Below, piece by piece: positions 24,030 through 32,244 of a stretch of 64,000 bases of DNA. A model generated the notes under the pieces. It ran no database searches. It was not told where the DNA came from and was given only the letters and a program-made list of their open reading frames with translations. A program made the position numbers and the translations under genes. The stretch is taken from NCBI RefSeq assembly GCF_042466415.1, contig NZ_JAXHCH010000002.1, positions 620,001 to 684,000 of the forward strand. Reading direction: 5' to 3'. Origin of the DNA: Albirhodobacter sp042466415 (GTDB lineage Bacteria; Pseudomonadota; Alphaproteobacteria; Rhodobacterales; Rhodobacteraceae). Within the stretch, counting starts at the first letter, position 1. Each line of letters starts with the position of its first letter.

Positions 24030-24290
24030 TTACGGGCAGGCCGCTTGATAGGTTTGGCCTGCGGAGTTGCGGTAGGTGCAGGTATTCGCCTCTTTTTGGC
24101 GACCTGCGTAATCGCCTGCGATGGCCCCGATTGTAGAACCGATCGCGGCGCCTGCGAGACGGTCATCCTTCGACGACACGAGCGCGCCCGCAGCCGCACC
24201 CGCGCCAGCCCCCGCAAAGGCGGATTGGGTCGGTGTGTCGCATGCCGCCATCAAGGCCATTGCGGGAAGAACGAGAAGCAATTTTTTCAT
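24030..24290 (-). CDS. Glycine-zipper outer-membrane-type lipoprotein
   Basis: An 86-residue precursor starting M-K-K-L-L-L-V-L-P. The lipobox is L-M-A-A-C, so Cys16-17 would be acylated. A glycine zipper (A-G-A-G-A-G-A-A-A-G and A-A-I-G-S-T-I-G-A-I-A-G) fills residues about 28-62, as in 17-kDa antigen/SlyB-like small lipoproteins. The end T-C-T-Y-R-N-S-A-G-Q-T-Y resembles the YMGG/Gly-zipper families. The longer frame up to 24338 lacks a signal-like start, so the internal ATG was chosen. Role: probably envelope integrity; not known in detail. Confidence 0.8.
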   Translation of the reverse strand: MKKLLLVLPAMALMAACDTPTQSAFAGAGAGAAAGALVSSKDDRLAGAAIGSTIGAIAGDYAGRQKEANTCTYRNSAGQTYQAACP

Positions 24291-24439
24291 CGCGGTTATC
24301 CTTGTTTCATGCCGAGGTGAGGATTTAAGCGTCCTCATCGGCGTTTCACCAAGTCAACGTCCCACGGGCGAATTGGTTCCGCCTAAAAATGAAAAAAATT
24401 CAAGTCGGGATCGCGCAGGTGTTGCGGCGGTGGTGGCGG

Positions 24440-24961
24440 CTATTTCTTGCCAATCTCGTCGCCCAGATGTTCGATGTGCTCCAGCGGCACAATCGACCAA
24501 GGCAGGCCCGCATTGCGATAAATCCGTTTGGACTTGTCGGGGTAGTCACCAACGTCATGCGCCAAGCGCTCGCCTATAACGAGGCATTTGAGTGGGCCGT
24601 CGCCAGTGTTTTTTAACGAATGTGCCAAACCGCCCTTCGGGTAGCCAATAAAATCACCCGCCCGCACGGAGAAACTCTCGTCTCCAATCCGTGCCGTGGC
24701 CTGGCCCTCAAGAATATAGACCGCCTCATCCTCATGATGATGTTTATGGTGCTCGGTCGAGACGAAGCCCGGTTGGATTTCCATGAGATGGAGGCCCAGA
24801 CCCGTGAGCCCCGTCGCATCGCCGAGCGAGATATTGCGGCGCTTGGCGGCCGGATTGAGGAAATGGGTCTTATCGGTGCCTTGGGTGGCGGCGATATCTT
24901 GCCCGCGCAGAATATAGGGGTGGGGGGAGGTGGCATCGGCGGCCGTGTTCTTATCCGTCAT
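24440..24961 (-). CDS. Cupin-domain protein
   Basis: A 173-residue cytosolic protein from the ATG at 24961. The cupin core is E-H-H-K-H-H-H-E-D-E-A-V-Y-I-L-E-G (about 71-87), carrying the metal-binding His and Glu, then G-D-F-I-G-Y-P-K-G-G-L-A-H-S (about 105-118) with the second-motif His. It is a single-domain cupin of the kind often annotated as mannose-6-phosphate isomerase-like or transcription-linked sugar sensors. The substrate cannot be told. A longer reading (to 25072) adds an unlikely arginine-rich leader. It stands alone between the lipoprotein and trigger factor, which is divergent. Confidence 0.82.
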   Translation of the reverse strand: MTDKNTAADATSPHPYILRGQDIAATQGTDKTHFLNPAAKRRNISLGDATGLTGLGLHLMEIQPGFVSTEHHKHHHEDEAVYILEGQATARIGDESFSVRAGDFIGYPKGGLAHSLKNTGDGPLKCLVIGERLAHDVGDYPDKSKRIYRNAGLPWSIVPLEHIEHLGDEIGKK

Positions 24962-25227
24962 GGGGGCGTCCTTAACGTGAAGGGAGGGGGATCTGTGAGG
25001 TCGATGCTGTCTGCGCCAAGAAAAGCAGCCGCCACCCCATCCGGCAAGAGGTGGGCGCTGTCGCGGCGTCATGTTTGCGCGCGAATGCGCTGTTTTCCCG
25101 ACGTGAGGCGCGAAATGGCGCGTGCGCCCCTTGTTTTCGCCTTGCCAGCAAGTGCCGTGATCACTAGAAGAACGGCTGATTTAGGACGTGCCGCTTTTTG
25201 CGGCCCCAATAGCATAGAGGAACCCCC

Positions 25228-26556
25228 ATGCAGGTCACCGAGACCCTCAACGAAGGCCTCAAGCGCGGCTATACCGTCACGCTTACTGCCGCCCAGCTTG
25301 ACGAGCAAGTCGTCGCGAAGCTTCTCGAAGCCCAGCCGGAGATCGAAGTTAAGGGCTTCCGCAAGGGCAAGGTTCCGTTGCCGATGCTGCGCAAGCAGTT
25401 CGGTCAGCGCGTGATGGGCGATGCGATGCAAGAAGCCATCGACGGCGCTATGGCGAAGCATTTCGAAACCTCCGGCGATCGCCCTGCGATGCAGCCGAAG
25501 ATCGAGATGAAAGACGGCGAAACGTGGAAAGAGGGTGACGATGTTATCGTGACCGTCGAGTACGAAGCGCTGCCAGAAATTCCGGAAGTTGATTTCTCGA
25601 ACGTCGCGCTTGAGCGTCTCGTTGTGAAAGCGGAAGATGCTGCTGTTGTTGAAGCGTTGGAAAACCTCGCGAAAAACGCACAAAGCTTCGACGATAAAGA
25701 CGGCGCTTCGGAAAGCGGCGATCAAGTGATCATCGATTTCGAAGGTTTCGTTGATGGCGAAGCATTTGAAGGCGGCAAGGGCGAAGATTACCCGCTCGTG
25801 CTCGGTTCCAACTCGTTCATCCCGGGCTTTGAAGATCAACTGATCGGCAAGAAAGCGGATGAAGCGGTTGACGTGACCGTGACCTTCCCTGCCGAATACG
25901 GCGCCGAGCATCTGGCAGGCAAAGAAGCCCTGTTCAAATGCACGGTTAAAGCAGTGAAAGCCCCGAAAGCGGCTGAGCTGGACGACGAGCTGGCAAAGAA
26001 ATTTGGTTCGGAAGATCTCGCAGCGCTGAAAAAGCAAATCGCGGATCGTCTGGAAGAAGAATACAAAGGCGCATCGCGCGCTGTCATGAAGCGTGGCCTG
26101 TTGGACGCGCTGGACGGTCTGGTGTCCTTCGATCTGCCGCCATCCTTGGTGGACGCAGAGGCAAGCCAAATCGCGCACCAACTTTGGCACGAAGAAAACC
26201 CGGAAGTGCATGATCACAACCACGGCACTGTCGAGGCAACCGACGAGCATAAGAAGCTCGCAGAGCGTCGCGTGCGTCTGGGCCTCTTGCTCGCTGAAAT
26301 CGGCCGCAAGCAGTCGATCGAAGTGACCGATCAAGAGATGACGCAAGCCGTTATGATGCAAGCGCGTCAGTATCCGGGCCAAGAGCGTGCCTTCTTCGAG
26401 TTCGTTCAGAAGAACGCGCAAATGCAGCAGCAGCTGCGTGCGCCGATCTTCGAAGACAAGGTCATCGACTTCATCGCTGAAGGCGCGAAAGTGACCGAGA
26501 AAGAAGTCTCGAAAGAAGATCTGCAAAAAGCAGTTGAAGCCCTCGACGAAGCGTAA
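25228..26556 (+). CDS. tig: Trigger factor chaperone
   Basis: A 442-residue ribosome-associated chaperone and prolyl isomerase. The ribosome-docking signature G-F-R-K-G-K-V-P is at about residues 44-51. The FKBP-type domain spans about 155-245 (G-D-Q-V-I-I-D-F-E-G-F-V-D-G, then L-G-S-N-S-F-I-P-G-F-E). The rest is the helical C-terminal cradle, with a His-rich patch H-D-H-N-H-G near 328. Codon use is markedly regular and biased, as expected for a highly expressed gene. It has its own terminator, and the next gene is convergent. In many bacteria clpP follows, but not here. Confidence 0.97.
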   Translation: MQVTETLNEGLKRGYTVTLTAAQLDEQVVAKLLEAQPEIEVKGFRKGKVPLPMLRKQFGQRVMGDAMQEAIDGAMAKHFETSGDRPAMQPKIEMKDGETWKEGDDVIVTVEYEALPEIPEVDFSNVALERLVVKAEDAAVVEALENLAKNAQSFDDKDGASESGDQVIIDFEGFVDGEAFEGGKGEDYPLVLGSNSFIPGFEDQLIGKKADEAVDVTVTFPAEYGAEHLAGKEALFKCTVKAVKAPKAAELDDELAKKFGSEDLAALKKQIADRLEEEYKGASRAVMKRGLLDALDGLVSFDLPPSLVDAEASQIAHQLWHEENPEVHDHNHGTVEATDEHKKLAERRVRLGLLLAEIGRKQSIEVTDQEMTQAVMMQARQYPGQERAFFEFVQKNAQMQQQLRAPIFEDKVIDFIAEGAKVTEKEVSKEDLQKAVEALDEA

Positions 26557-26582
26557 GCGCGTTTGAGAGCGAAAATTGGAAA

Positions 26583-26610
26583 GGCCGCCCTTGCTTGGGG
26601 CGGCCTTTTT
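26583..26610 (+). terminator. Terminator of tig
   Basis: GGCCGCCC-ttgcttg-GGGCGGCC-like stem followed by TTTTT, 27 bases after the tig stop. Confidence 0.9.
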
Positions 26611-26644
26611 CATGGCGCGTTGGCTTGGTTGCGTTGGCGGCATT

Positions 26645-26678
26645 AAAAAACGCGCCGCAGCGCTGGGCTGCGGCGCGT
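26645..26678 (-). terminator. Terminator of the YceI gene
   Basis: Eleven-base stem ACGCGCCGCAG/CTGCGGCGCGT with six T on the minus strand, 22 bases beyond the yceI stop. Confidence 0.85.
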
Positions 26679-26699
26679 GAAGACGTCGTTTTCTAGGCC

Positions 26700-27284
26700 T
26701 TATTCGGCTTTCGACGCCTCGATGGAGATCATGATCTCGACCTCATCGGATACGAAAGGCGCGAACTGGCCGAGCCCGTAATCCGACCGGATCACCGTGG
26801 TCGTCGCGTTGAACCCAACCCAAGGCTTCTTCTGCATGGGATGGTCACCCATTTGCGTCATTTCCGCTTTGAGGGTTACGGGCTTAGTGGTGCCGTTCAT
26901 TGTCAGATCGCCCGTGATATCGGCTGTTTTCTCGCCGGTCACTTCGATGCTGGTGGATTTGAAGCTGACGTCCGCATTCTGGGCCGTGTTGAAGAAGTCT
27001 TCCGATTGGAAATGCGCATCGCGCTTTTCCCAGCCTGTCATCATGGAGCTCACAGGGAAGGTGACCTCGACGGAGGAGGCGGCGGGATCTTCCTGATCGA
27101 AGGAGATCGTGCCTTCGAAGCCAGAGAACATGCCGGTCGTCGTCGAGAAACCGAGGTGGTTATAGCTGAAGACGATCTGGCTGTGGCTCGGGTCGAGGAC
27201 ATAAGCTTCGGGGGCGGCGAAGGCGGCGGTGCCGGTGAAGGTCGCTGTCGCGAGGCCAGCGGCAAGCAGAATGGATTTCATCAC
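26700..27284 (-). CDS. yceI: YceI family periplasmic protein
   Basis: A 194-residue protein with a signal peptide ending near A-F-A-A (residue 24). The YceI lipocalin-like domain fills the rest: D-P-S-H-S-Q-I-V-F-S-Y-N-H-L-G-F near the start, M-T-G-W-E-K-R-D-A-H-F-Q-S-E-D-F-F in the middle and Y-G-L-G-Q-F-A-P-F-V-S-D-E-V-E at the end. The family binds isoprenoid or quinone-like lipids in the periplasm. A second YceI domain in this window is fused to cytochrome b561 (29472-30995), suggesting related electron-carrier work. Exact function unknown. Confidence 0.9.
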   Translation of the reverse strand: MMKSILLAAGLATATFTGTAAFAAPEAYVLDPSHSQIVFSYNHLGFSTTTGMFSGFEGTISFDQEDPAASSVEVTFPVSSMMTGWEKRDAHFQSEDFFNTAQNADVSFKSTSIEVTGEKTADITGDLTMNGTTKPVTLKAEMTQMGDHPMQKKPWVGFNATTTVIRSDYGLGQFAPFVSDEVEIMISIEASKAE

Positions 27285-27429
27285 GGGTAACTCCCTAAAT
27301 AAGGTGATGACACAATGTGCCTAGCTTAAGATTTTAGCGCAACTCGAAGGATTTAAACACAATCTGTGCGGTAGCGCGCGAAGAATGGTGCGTGATGGCG
27401 CAATTGTTATGATCAGCACAGACGAATGG

Positions 27430-27879
27430 CTATTGCGCGGTGCAATCGGTCAGAAGCGTAACCTGTTCCGAGGGATCAGGATCGATCCAGCTGAACCGCG
27501 CGTGATCTCCTTTGATCCACCACTCATGCCCCGCTGCGAAGCCCTCGCCTGTCGTCTCACCGGTCATCTCGGTGGCGAGGTAGCGCGCGCCAGAGGCCGC
27601 GGGCGCGGATGTCATCGGAATCTGGCGGCCCTCAACGTGCAAAACGGCGAAGCTCTCGCCGGAGGCGGCGGTGATATAGCTGGCCTCCACAATCGCGCCG
27701 CGTTCGCAAAGGTAGCGCGTCTGGATCAGCTCGGCGGCGTTCTCTTGCGTCTCGCGCAGGATCTGTGCGGCGACGGGCAGGGCGGTGAGGGCAATTATCG
27801 CGGCAAGGGCCGCCGCAAGCGGTTTGGAGCGGGCGGTTTGGATGGGTTTTCCGAGCATAGAGGGCCTCCTGTTTCGCAT
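27430..27879 (-). CDS. MliC-like secreted protein
   Basis: A 149-residue protein with a basic N-terminus and a hydrophobic segment (about 20-38) ending A-A-Q, so it is exported or membrane anchored. The mature part has Y-L-C-E-R-G (Cys near 57) and a distal Cys near the end, L-T-D-C. Between them, F-A-V-L-H-V-E-G-R-Q-I-P-M-T and G-A-R-Y-L follow the MliC/C-type lysozyme inhibitor pattern. No lipobox Cys is seen at the cleavage point, unlike E. coli MliC. The function is inferred from the domain pattern and is moderately secure. Confidence 0.65.
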   Translation of the reverse strand: MRNRRPSMLGKPIQTARSKPLAAALAAIIALTALPVAAQILRETQENAAELIQTRYLCERGAIVEASYITAASGESFAVLHVEGRQIPMTSAPAASGARYLATEMTGETTGEGFAAGHEWWIKGDHARFSWIDPDPSEQVTLLTDCTAQ

Positions 27880-27954
27880 TAGCTAAGCGAGGCAGCCGCG
27901 CGTTGCTACCCGCGTGCCCGTCACAGTTTTGCGGGTGGGCGGGATTATGCGCAT

Positions 27955-27984
27955 AAAAAAACCGCGCCTCGTGAGGCGCGGTTT
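27955..27984 (-). terminator. Terminator of the rpsF-rpsR-rplI operon
   Basis: Ten-base stem ACCGCGCCTC/GAGGCGCGGT with seven T on the minus strand, about 25 bases beyond the rplI stop. Confidence 0.9.
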
Positions 27985-28007
27985 CAATTTTCGCAATCCT
28001 GAGAGGA

Positions 28008-28586
28008 TTACATATCTTCGCCGTCTTCGTTCGCAGCGCCCATCTCGTCGAAGAGTTCTGCGATTTCGAATTCTGCTTCCGCTTCCGCTTCTGCTGCGAG
28101 GTCTTGGATCGACTTGCCCGAAGCTTGAAGCTCTGCTTCTTCAGCCGAGCGTGCAACGTTCATGGTGATCGTTGCCGTGACTTCCGGGTGCAGAACGACG
28201 GACAGATCATGCAGGCCGAGATCTTTGATCGGCTTGAGGATGATGATCTGCTTACGGTCAACTGTGAAACCAGCTGCTTCAGCCGCCTCAGCGCAGTCGC
28301 GCGGAGTGACCGAACCGTAAAGCGCGCCGGCATCGGATGCCGAGCGAATCACGACGAATTGCTGGCCGTCAAGTTTGGCGGCCAGTGCTTCGGCTTCGGA
28401 TTTGGTTTCGAGGTTGCGAGCTTCGAGTTGCGCTTTGCGCTCTTCGAACGACTTGATGTTCGCAGCAGACGCGCGAAGCGCCTTGCCTTGCGGCAGCAAG
28501 AAGTTACGGCCGTAACCGTCTTTCACGGAAACGACGTCGCCCATTTGACCGAGCTTGGCCACACGTTCGAGAAGGATAACTTGCAT
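28008..28586 (-). CDS. rplI: 50S ribosomal protein L9
   Basis: A 192-residue L9. The N-terminal RNA-binding domain begins M-Q-V-I-L-L-E-R-V-A-K-L-G-Q-M-G-D-V-V with the G-Y-G-R-N-F-L-L-P-Q-G-K-A signature (about 26-38). A long connecting helix and the C-terminal domain (L-Y-G-S-V-T, D-L-G-L-H) follow. It is about 40 residues longer than the E. coli protein because of an acidic, Ala/Glu-rich tail (about 150-192). It is the last gene of the S6-S18-L9 operon, 12 bases after rpsR. Confidence 0.97.
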   Translation of the reverse strand: MQVILLERVAKLGQMGDVVSVKDGYGRNFLLPQGKALRASAANIKSFEERKAQLEARNLETKSEAEALAAKLDGQQFVVIRSASDAGALYGSVTPRDCAEAAEAAGFTVDRKQIIILKPIKDLGLHDLSVVLHPEVTATITMNVARSAEEAELQASGKSIQDLAAEAEAEAEFEIAELFDEMGAANEDGEDM

Positions 28587-28598
28587 GTGCTTGGCTCC

Positions 28599-28826
28599 TT
28601 ACTTCACTGCGTAGGGCAGCAGGGCGAGGAAGCGGGCGCGCTTGATTGCACGGGCCAGCTCACGCTGTTTCTTTGCCGAAACCGCAGTGATGCGGGCCGG
28701 AACGATTTTGCCGCGCTCGGAGATGTAGCGCTGCAGAAGACGGGTATCTTTGTAGTCGATGGCAGGCGCGTTCTCACCGGAGAACGGGCAGACCTTACGA
28801 CGACGGAAGAATGGTTTGTTCGCCAT
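28599..28826 (-). CDS. rpsR: 30S ribosomal protein S18
   Basis: A 75-residue S18 with C-P-F-S-G, I-D-Y-K-D-T-R-L-L-Q-R-Y-I-S-E-R-G-K-I-V-P-A-R-I and A-R-A-I-K-R-A-R-F-L-A-L-L-P-Y. It binds S6 in the platform of the 30S subunit. It is 20 bases downstream of rpsF and shares its transcript. Confidence 0.97.
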   Translation of the reverse strand: MANKPFFRRRKVCPFSGENAPAIDYKDTRLLQRYISERGKIVPARITAVSAKKQRELARAIKRARFLALLPYAVK

Positions 28827-28846
28827 GGTTTAGTTCCTCTCGAAGA

Positions 28847-29218
28847 TCAACGACGTTCGCGGCGTTCGCCACGATCACCACGCTCGGAGCGCTCTTCGCG
28901 CTTCTGCATTTGAACGGACGGGCCTTCTTCATGGCCATCAACTTTGATGGTCAGAACGCGCATCACGTCGTCATGCAGGCGGCACAGGCGTTCCATTTCC
29001 AAAACGGCTGCCGAAGGGGCGTTCGTTTTGAGGAAGGCGTAGTGGCCTTTGCGGTTTTTGTTGATCTTGTAGGCCATGGTTTTCACGCCCCAGTACTCGT
29101 GCTCAACGACTTTGCCGCCGTTGTCTGCGAGAACTGTGGAGAAATGTTCGATAAGGCCTTCGGCTTGTGCGTTGGAAAGATCCTGACGCGCAATAAGGAC
29201 ATGCTCATAAAGGGGCAT
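28847..29218 (-). CDS. rpsF: 30S ribosomal protein S6
   Basis: A 123-residue S6 starting M-P-L-Y-E-H-V, with AGGAG six bases before the ATG. This rules out the longer frame to 29554. W-G-V-K-T-M-A-Y-K-I-N-K-N-R-K-G-H-Y is the family core. The C-terminus is a short Arg/Glu-rich tail (E-R-S-E-R-G-D-R-G-E-R). First gene of the S6-S18-L9 operon. Confidence 0.97.
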   Translation of the reverse strand: MPLYEHVLIARQDLSNAQAEGLIEHFSTVLADNGGKVVEHEYWGVKTMAYKINKNRKGHYAFLKTNAPSAAVLEMERLCRLHDDVMRVLTIKVDGHEEGPSVQMQKREERSERGDRGERRERR

Positions 29219-29412
29219 GTAGGCTCCTGTACTGTCTCGGGCGGCTTCATAGGTGGGGCCAATCTTCCCGCGGCCCACCACGAGAGGCTTCGCCGGTTGC
29301 GTAAATGCGGAAAGATGGGGCCTTATAAGGGATGTGCGGCGGGATGCAAGCGCTACGTCTGGACGGCGCGATGTTTTGTTGGGGCGGGGACAGGGGTGAT
29401 CGCGGGAAATGG

Positions 29413-29443
29413 AAACCCCCGCCGGCAAAAGCCGACGGGGGAA
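29413..29443 (-). terminator. Terminator-like hairpin after the b561-YceI gene
   Basis: CCCCCgcCGGC-aaaa-GCCGacGGGGG stem; the minus-strand T tract is short (TTT). About 30 bases after the gene's stop. Confidence 0.6.
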
Positions 29444-29471
29444 AGGGGCAGCGGGGCGGGGATGCGGGATG

Positions 29472-30995
29472 TTATTTCCGCGTTGCTTGCAGATCGATCG
29501 AGAGATCGACGTTATGCGCCACGGTCGCCTCATGCTCGTAGCTTTCGCCGACATTGTAGTCGCGCCGGTTCAGGCTGGTGCTGCCTGACATCACGGCCTT
29601 ATCGCCCTCAATCGTGAGGGTGAATGGCAAGGTGAGGGGCTGTTCAGTGCCCTTCACGGTGAGCGTGCCCACCGCCACATGCTGAGCCGTGTCCGTGCCT
29701 TCAACGGGTGTAATCGCCGCTTGGAAGATGGCTTGCGGGAAGGCGCTTTCATTGAAGAAATCCGACTCCAGCGCTTCTTTGGTGACGGAGCCCAGCGTGA
29801 GCGAGCCGATATCGACTGTCACGATGACATCGCCGGTGCGGGTTGCCTCGTCGTAGGTGATGACGGGGGCGAAGCTCGCGAAGCTGCCGGTGACGGAGGA
29901 GCCCATCTGCGTGATCTCGAGGGAGAGGGTGCCGGTTTCCATCATCCAGTTGCCAGTCGGCGCGGGGTCTTGTGCGGCCTCGGTTTGGGCGGATGCGTTA
30001 GTGTCCGCCGGTGCCGCGTCTTCGGCCGGTGTGTCGGTCGGCGCATCGGTGGTGGCATCGGTTGGCGCTGCTTCGGTCGGCGTCGCAGCGGACGAGGTGG
30101 CGGGGGCCTCTACGGCTGTGTCCTGAGCGGGTTCGCCCGTGGCCAGTGAGTTTTCCTTATCCATGATTTCCGGCGTTGCAGGGGCTTGCGGCGCTTCGGA
30201 TGCGTCCTCGGATGGTGCTTGCGATTGCTCGGTTGATGGCTCGGTCGATTGCTCAGTCGATTGCTCAGTCGATTGCTCTGGCGGCATGCGGCCGTCACGC
30301 GGGTCGGGGCCGAAGGTGACGAAACCAAACACGCCGAGCCAGATCACAAGCGCGAGGACCGGCGCGAGGATGTGGCGTTCGGTGTTCTCAGGGGGCAGGA
30401 TCGCGGGGCCGGCAGGCGCACCGGAAGTCATCCGGCCCAAGGTGCCGTCTTTATCCATGAATACGTGTTTCAGCGCGCCCAAAACATGCAGGCCAATCGC
30501 CACATAGAGAACCTTGGCCGAAAGTTTGTGAATGCCCTCTGCGATATGTCCTACGGATTCGGATTGCGGCACAAATGGCAGCGCTTGCGGGAAGGGCCAC
30601 AGGATCGGCGCAAAGCCCGAGGTGGTTGAATGGTAGATCCATCCCGACAGCGGCATGATCAGCATCGCGCCGTAGAGCATCCAATGCATGAGTTTCGCGG
30701 TGAAGTTTTCTAAGTGGCGTTCGGGGTGGATTTCAACGGGATGGGGTTGGGAGATCGCCCACACGATCCGGATAAGCGCGGTGAAGAAGGCCGTGACGCC
30801 CAGAGTTTTGTGCCAAGAGAAGATTTGCATCAACTGCGCGCGACCTTCTTCCGTCCCGCGCGGCAAGAGTTCCGTGTAGAGCGCGAGGCCGATTGCAGTC
30901 AAAATCAACAGGGCTGTGAGCCAGTGCAGAACGCGCGCCACAAGGCCGAAACGTGTGCGCGTATTGGTGAATGTCGGTTGGGGGGCGGTGATCAT
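29472..30995 (-). CDS. Cytochrome b561-YceI fusion protein
   Basis: A 507-residue fusion. Residues about 15-190 are a four-helix cytochrome b561 with haem His candidates in L-H-W-L-T, S-W-H-K-T-L-G, L-M-H-W-M-L-Y and I-G-L-H-V-L-G-A-L-K-H. A fifth hydrophobic segment lies near 208-228. A long linker (about 230-345), made mostly of Pro, Thr, Ala, Glu and Gln with E-Q-S-T repeats, leads to a periplasmic YceI domain (about 350-507) with the D-Y-N-V-G-E-S-Y motif. b561 proteins move electrons between quinol and partners in the inner membrane, and YceI binds isoprenoid lipids such as quinones. The fusion suggests the two work together. The related free YceI gene lies about 2 kb downstream. Confidence 0.9.
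   Translation of the reverse strand: MITAPQPTFTNTRTRFGLVARVLHWLTALLILTAIGLALYTELLPRGTEEGRAQLMQIFSWHKTLGVTAFFTALIRIVWAISQPHPVEIHPERHLENFTAKLMHWMLYGAMLIMPLSGWIYHSTTSGFAPILWPFPQALPFVPQSESVGHIAEGIHKLSAKVLYVAIGLHVLGALKHVFMDKDGTLGRMTSGAPAGPAILPPENTERHILAPVLALVIWLGVFGFVTFGPDPRDGRMPPEQSTEQSTEQSTEPSTEQSQAPSEDASEAPQAPATPEIMDKENSLATGEPAQDTAVEAPATSSAATPTEAAPTDATTDAPTDTPAEDAAPADTNASAQTEAAQDPAPTGNWMMETGTLSLEITQMGSSVTGSFASFAPVITYDEATRTGDVIVTVDIGSLTLGSVTKEALESDFFNESAFPQAIFQAAITPVEGTDTAQHVAVGTLTVKGTEQPLTLPFTLTIEGDKAVMSGSTSLNRRDYNVGESYEHEATVAHNVDLSIDLQATRK
30219..30278. repeat. 12-bp tandem repeats in the b561-YceI linker
   Basis: Three near-identical 12-base units (30243-30278, core GTCGATTGCTC) plus two diverged copies (30219-30242) encode E-Q-S-T / E-P-S-T repeats in the linker. 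Copy number could vary between strains. Confidence 0.8.
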
Positions 30996-31204
30996 GGGGA
31001 AACCTTGTGATCTGGAAACGTCAAATTGCGAGAGTTAAGGCGAGTTTAGCCAGTTTCGGGGCGAATGCTACAGGCTTGCGCGCAGTTAGGCGGCCTTACC
31101 GTTCCTGTTTGGCGGGAAGCAGGCTTTGGGGAGGTGTGACTTGTCGCGCGGGATTGAGGGCGATAAAGGGGATGTCACACATGAGTTAGGGAGTGAAGAG
31201 CCAG

Positions 31205-32134
31205 ATGACGCGAGTATTCGTATTCCCCGGACAGGGTGCGCAGGCCATTGGAATGGGTAAATCCTTGGCGGAGGCCTATCCCGCAGCGCGGGCCGTGTTT
31301 GAGGAGGTCGATACGGCTTTGGGCGAAAAGCTGTCGGCGCTGATTTGGGAAGGCGATATCGAGACGCTGACCCTGACGGCCAATGCGCAGCCGGCGTTGA
31401 TGGCGACGTCTTTGGCCGCGATGCGGGCGCTTGAGGCGGAGGGGTTTGGCCTGTCCGATGCGGCGTTCGTGGCGGGGCATTCGCTGGGGGAATATTCGGC
31501 GCTTTGTGCGGCGGGGGCGCTGAGCGTGGCGGATACGGCACGTTTGTTGCGCTTGCGCGGTGAGGCGATGCAATCGGCGGTGCCGGTTGGCGTGGGGGCG
31601 ATGGCGGCGGTGCTGGGTCTTGATCTGGCGGCGGTGCGCGAGGTGGCTGAAGAAGCGTCGCAGGGCGAGATCTGTCAGGCGGCGAATGACAATGATCCGG
31701 CGCAGGTCGTGATTTCGGGCCATAAGGCGGCGGTGGAGCGCGCGGCGGAGATCGCCAAAGCGCGCGGGGCGAAGCGGGCGTTGTTGTTGCCAGTGTCCGC
31801 GCCATTCCATTGCGCGTTGATGCAGCCTGCGGCGGATGCGATGGCTTCGGCTTTGGCGGAGACGGTGATTTCCGCGCCCAAGGTGCCTGTCGTGGCAAAC
31901 GTGCGCGCCGAAGCTGTCGCCGACCCCGAGGTGATCCGTCAGTTGCTCGTTGAGCAGGTGACCGGATCGGTGCGTTGGCGCGAATCCGTGGAATGGATGG
32001 TGGCGCAGGGCGCGACCGAGTTCTGGGAAATCGGCGCGGGCAAGGCGCTGTCGGGGATGATCAAGCGCATCGCCAAAGAGACATTGCAAGTCAACATCGG
32101 ATCGCCGGAAGATATCGCCAAGCTCAAGGGCTGA
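31205..32134 (+). CDS. fabD: Malonyl CoA-acyl carrier protein transacylase
   Basis: A 309-residue enzyme loading malonyl groups on ACP. F-P-G-Q-G-A-Q (7-13) is the N-terminal signature. The nucleophile is in G-H-S-L-G-E-Y (about 91-97), with the catalytic His in P-F-H-C-A-L-M (about 200). The ATG at 31205 opens M-T-R-V-F-V-F-P-G-Q-G, and GGAG lies 11 bases upstream; a GTG four codons earlier is less likely. It heads the fab cluster, but a foreign gene lies between it and fabG. Confidence 0.96.
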   Translation: MTRVFVFPGQGAQAIGMGKSLAEAYPAARAVFEEVDTALGEKLSALIWEGDIETLTLTANAQPALMATSLAAMRALEAEGFGLSDAAFVAGHSLGEYSALCAAGALSVADTARLLRLRGEAMQSAVPVGVGAMAAVLGLDLAAVREVAEEASQGEICQAANDNDPAQVVISGHKAAVERAAEIAKARGAKRALLLPVSAPFHCALMQPAADAMASALAETVISAPKVPVVANVRAEAVADPEVIRQLLVEQVTGSVRWRESVEWMVAQGATEFWEIGAGKALSGMIKRIAKETLQVNIGSPEDIAKLKG

Positions 32135-32156
32135 TTGCGCGGCTTTGCGGAACGGG

Positions 32157-32182
32157 AAGGCGGGCTTTGGCCCGCCTTTTTT
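32157..32182 (+). terminator. Terminator of fabD
   Basis: GGCGGGC-tttg-GCCCGCC followed by six T, 24 bases after the fabD stop. Confidence 0.93.
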
Positions 32183-32244
32183 ATTGTGTTGTCTGTCCAG
32201 CGTGTCTTGCGTTTAATTTAGGCAAGTTGAAGCAGTTTTTAGGG

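Noticed and set aside
30000..30290. CRISPR-like repeats in the b561-YceI gene
   Set aside because: The repeats are 12 bases, contiguous and coding (E-Q-S-T), with no spacers. No CRISPR array or cas gene is present in the window.
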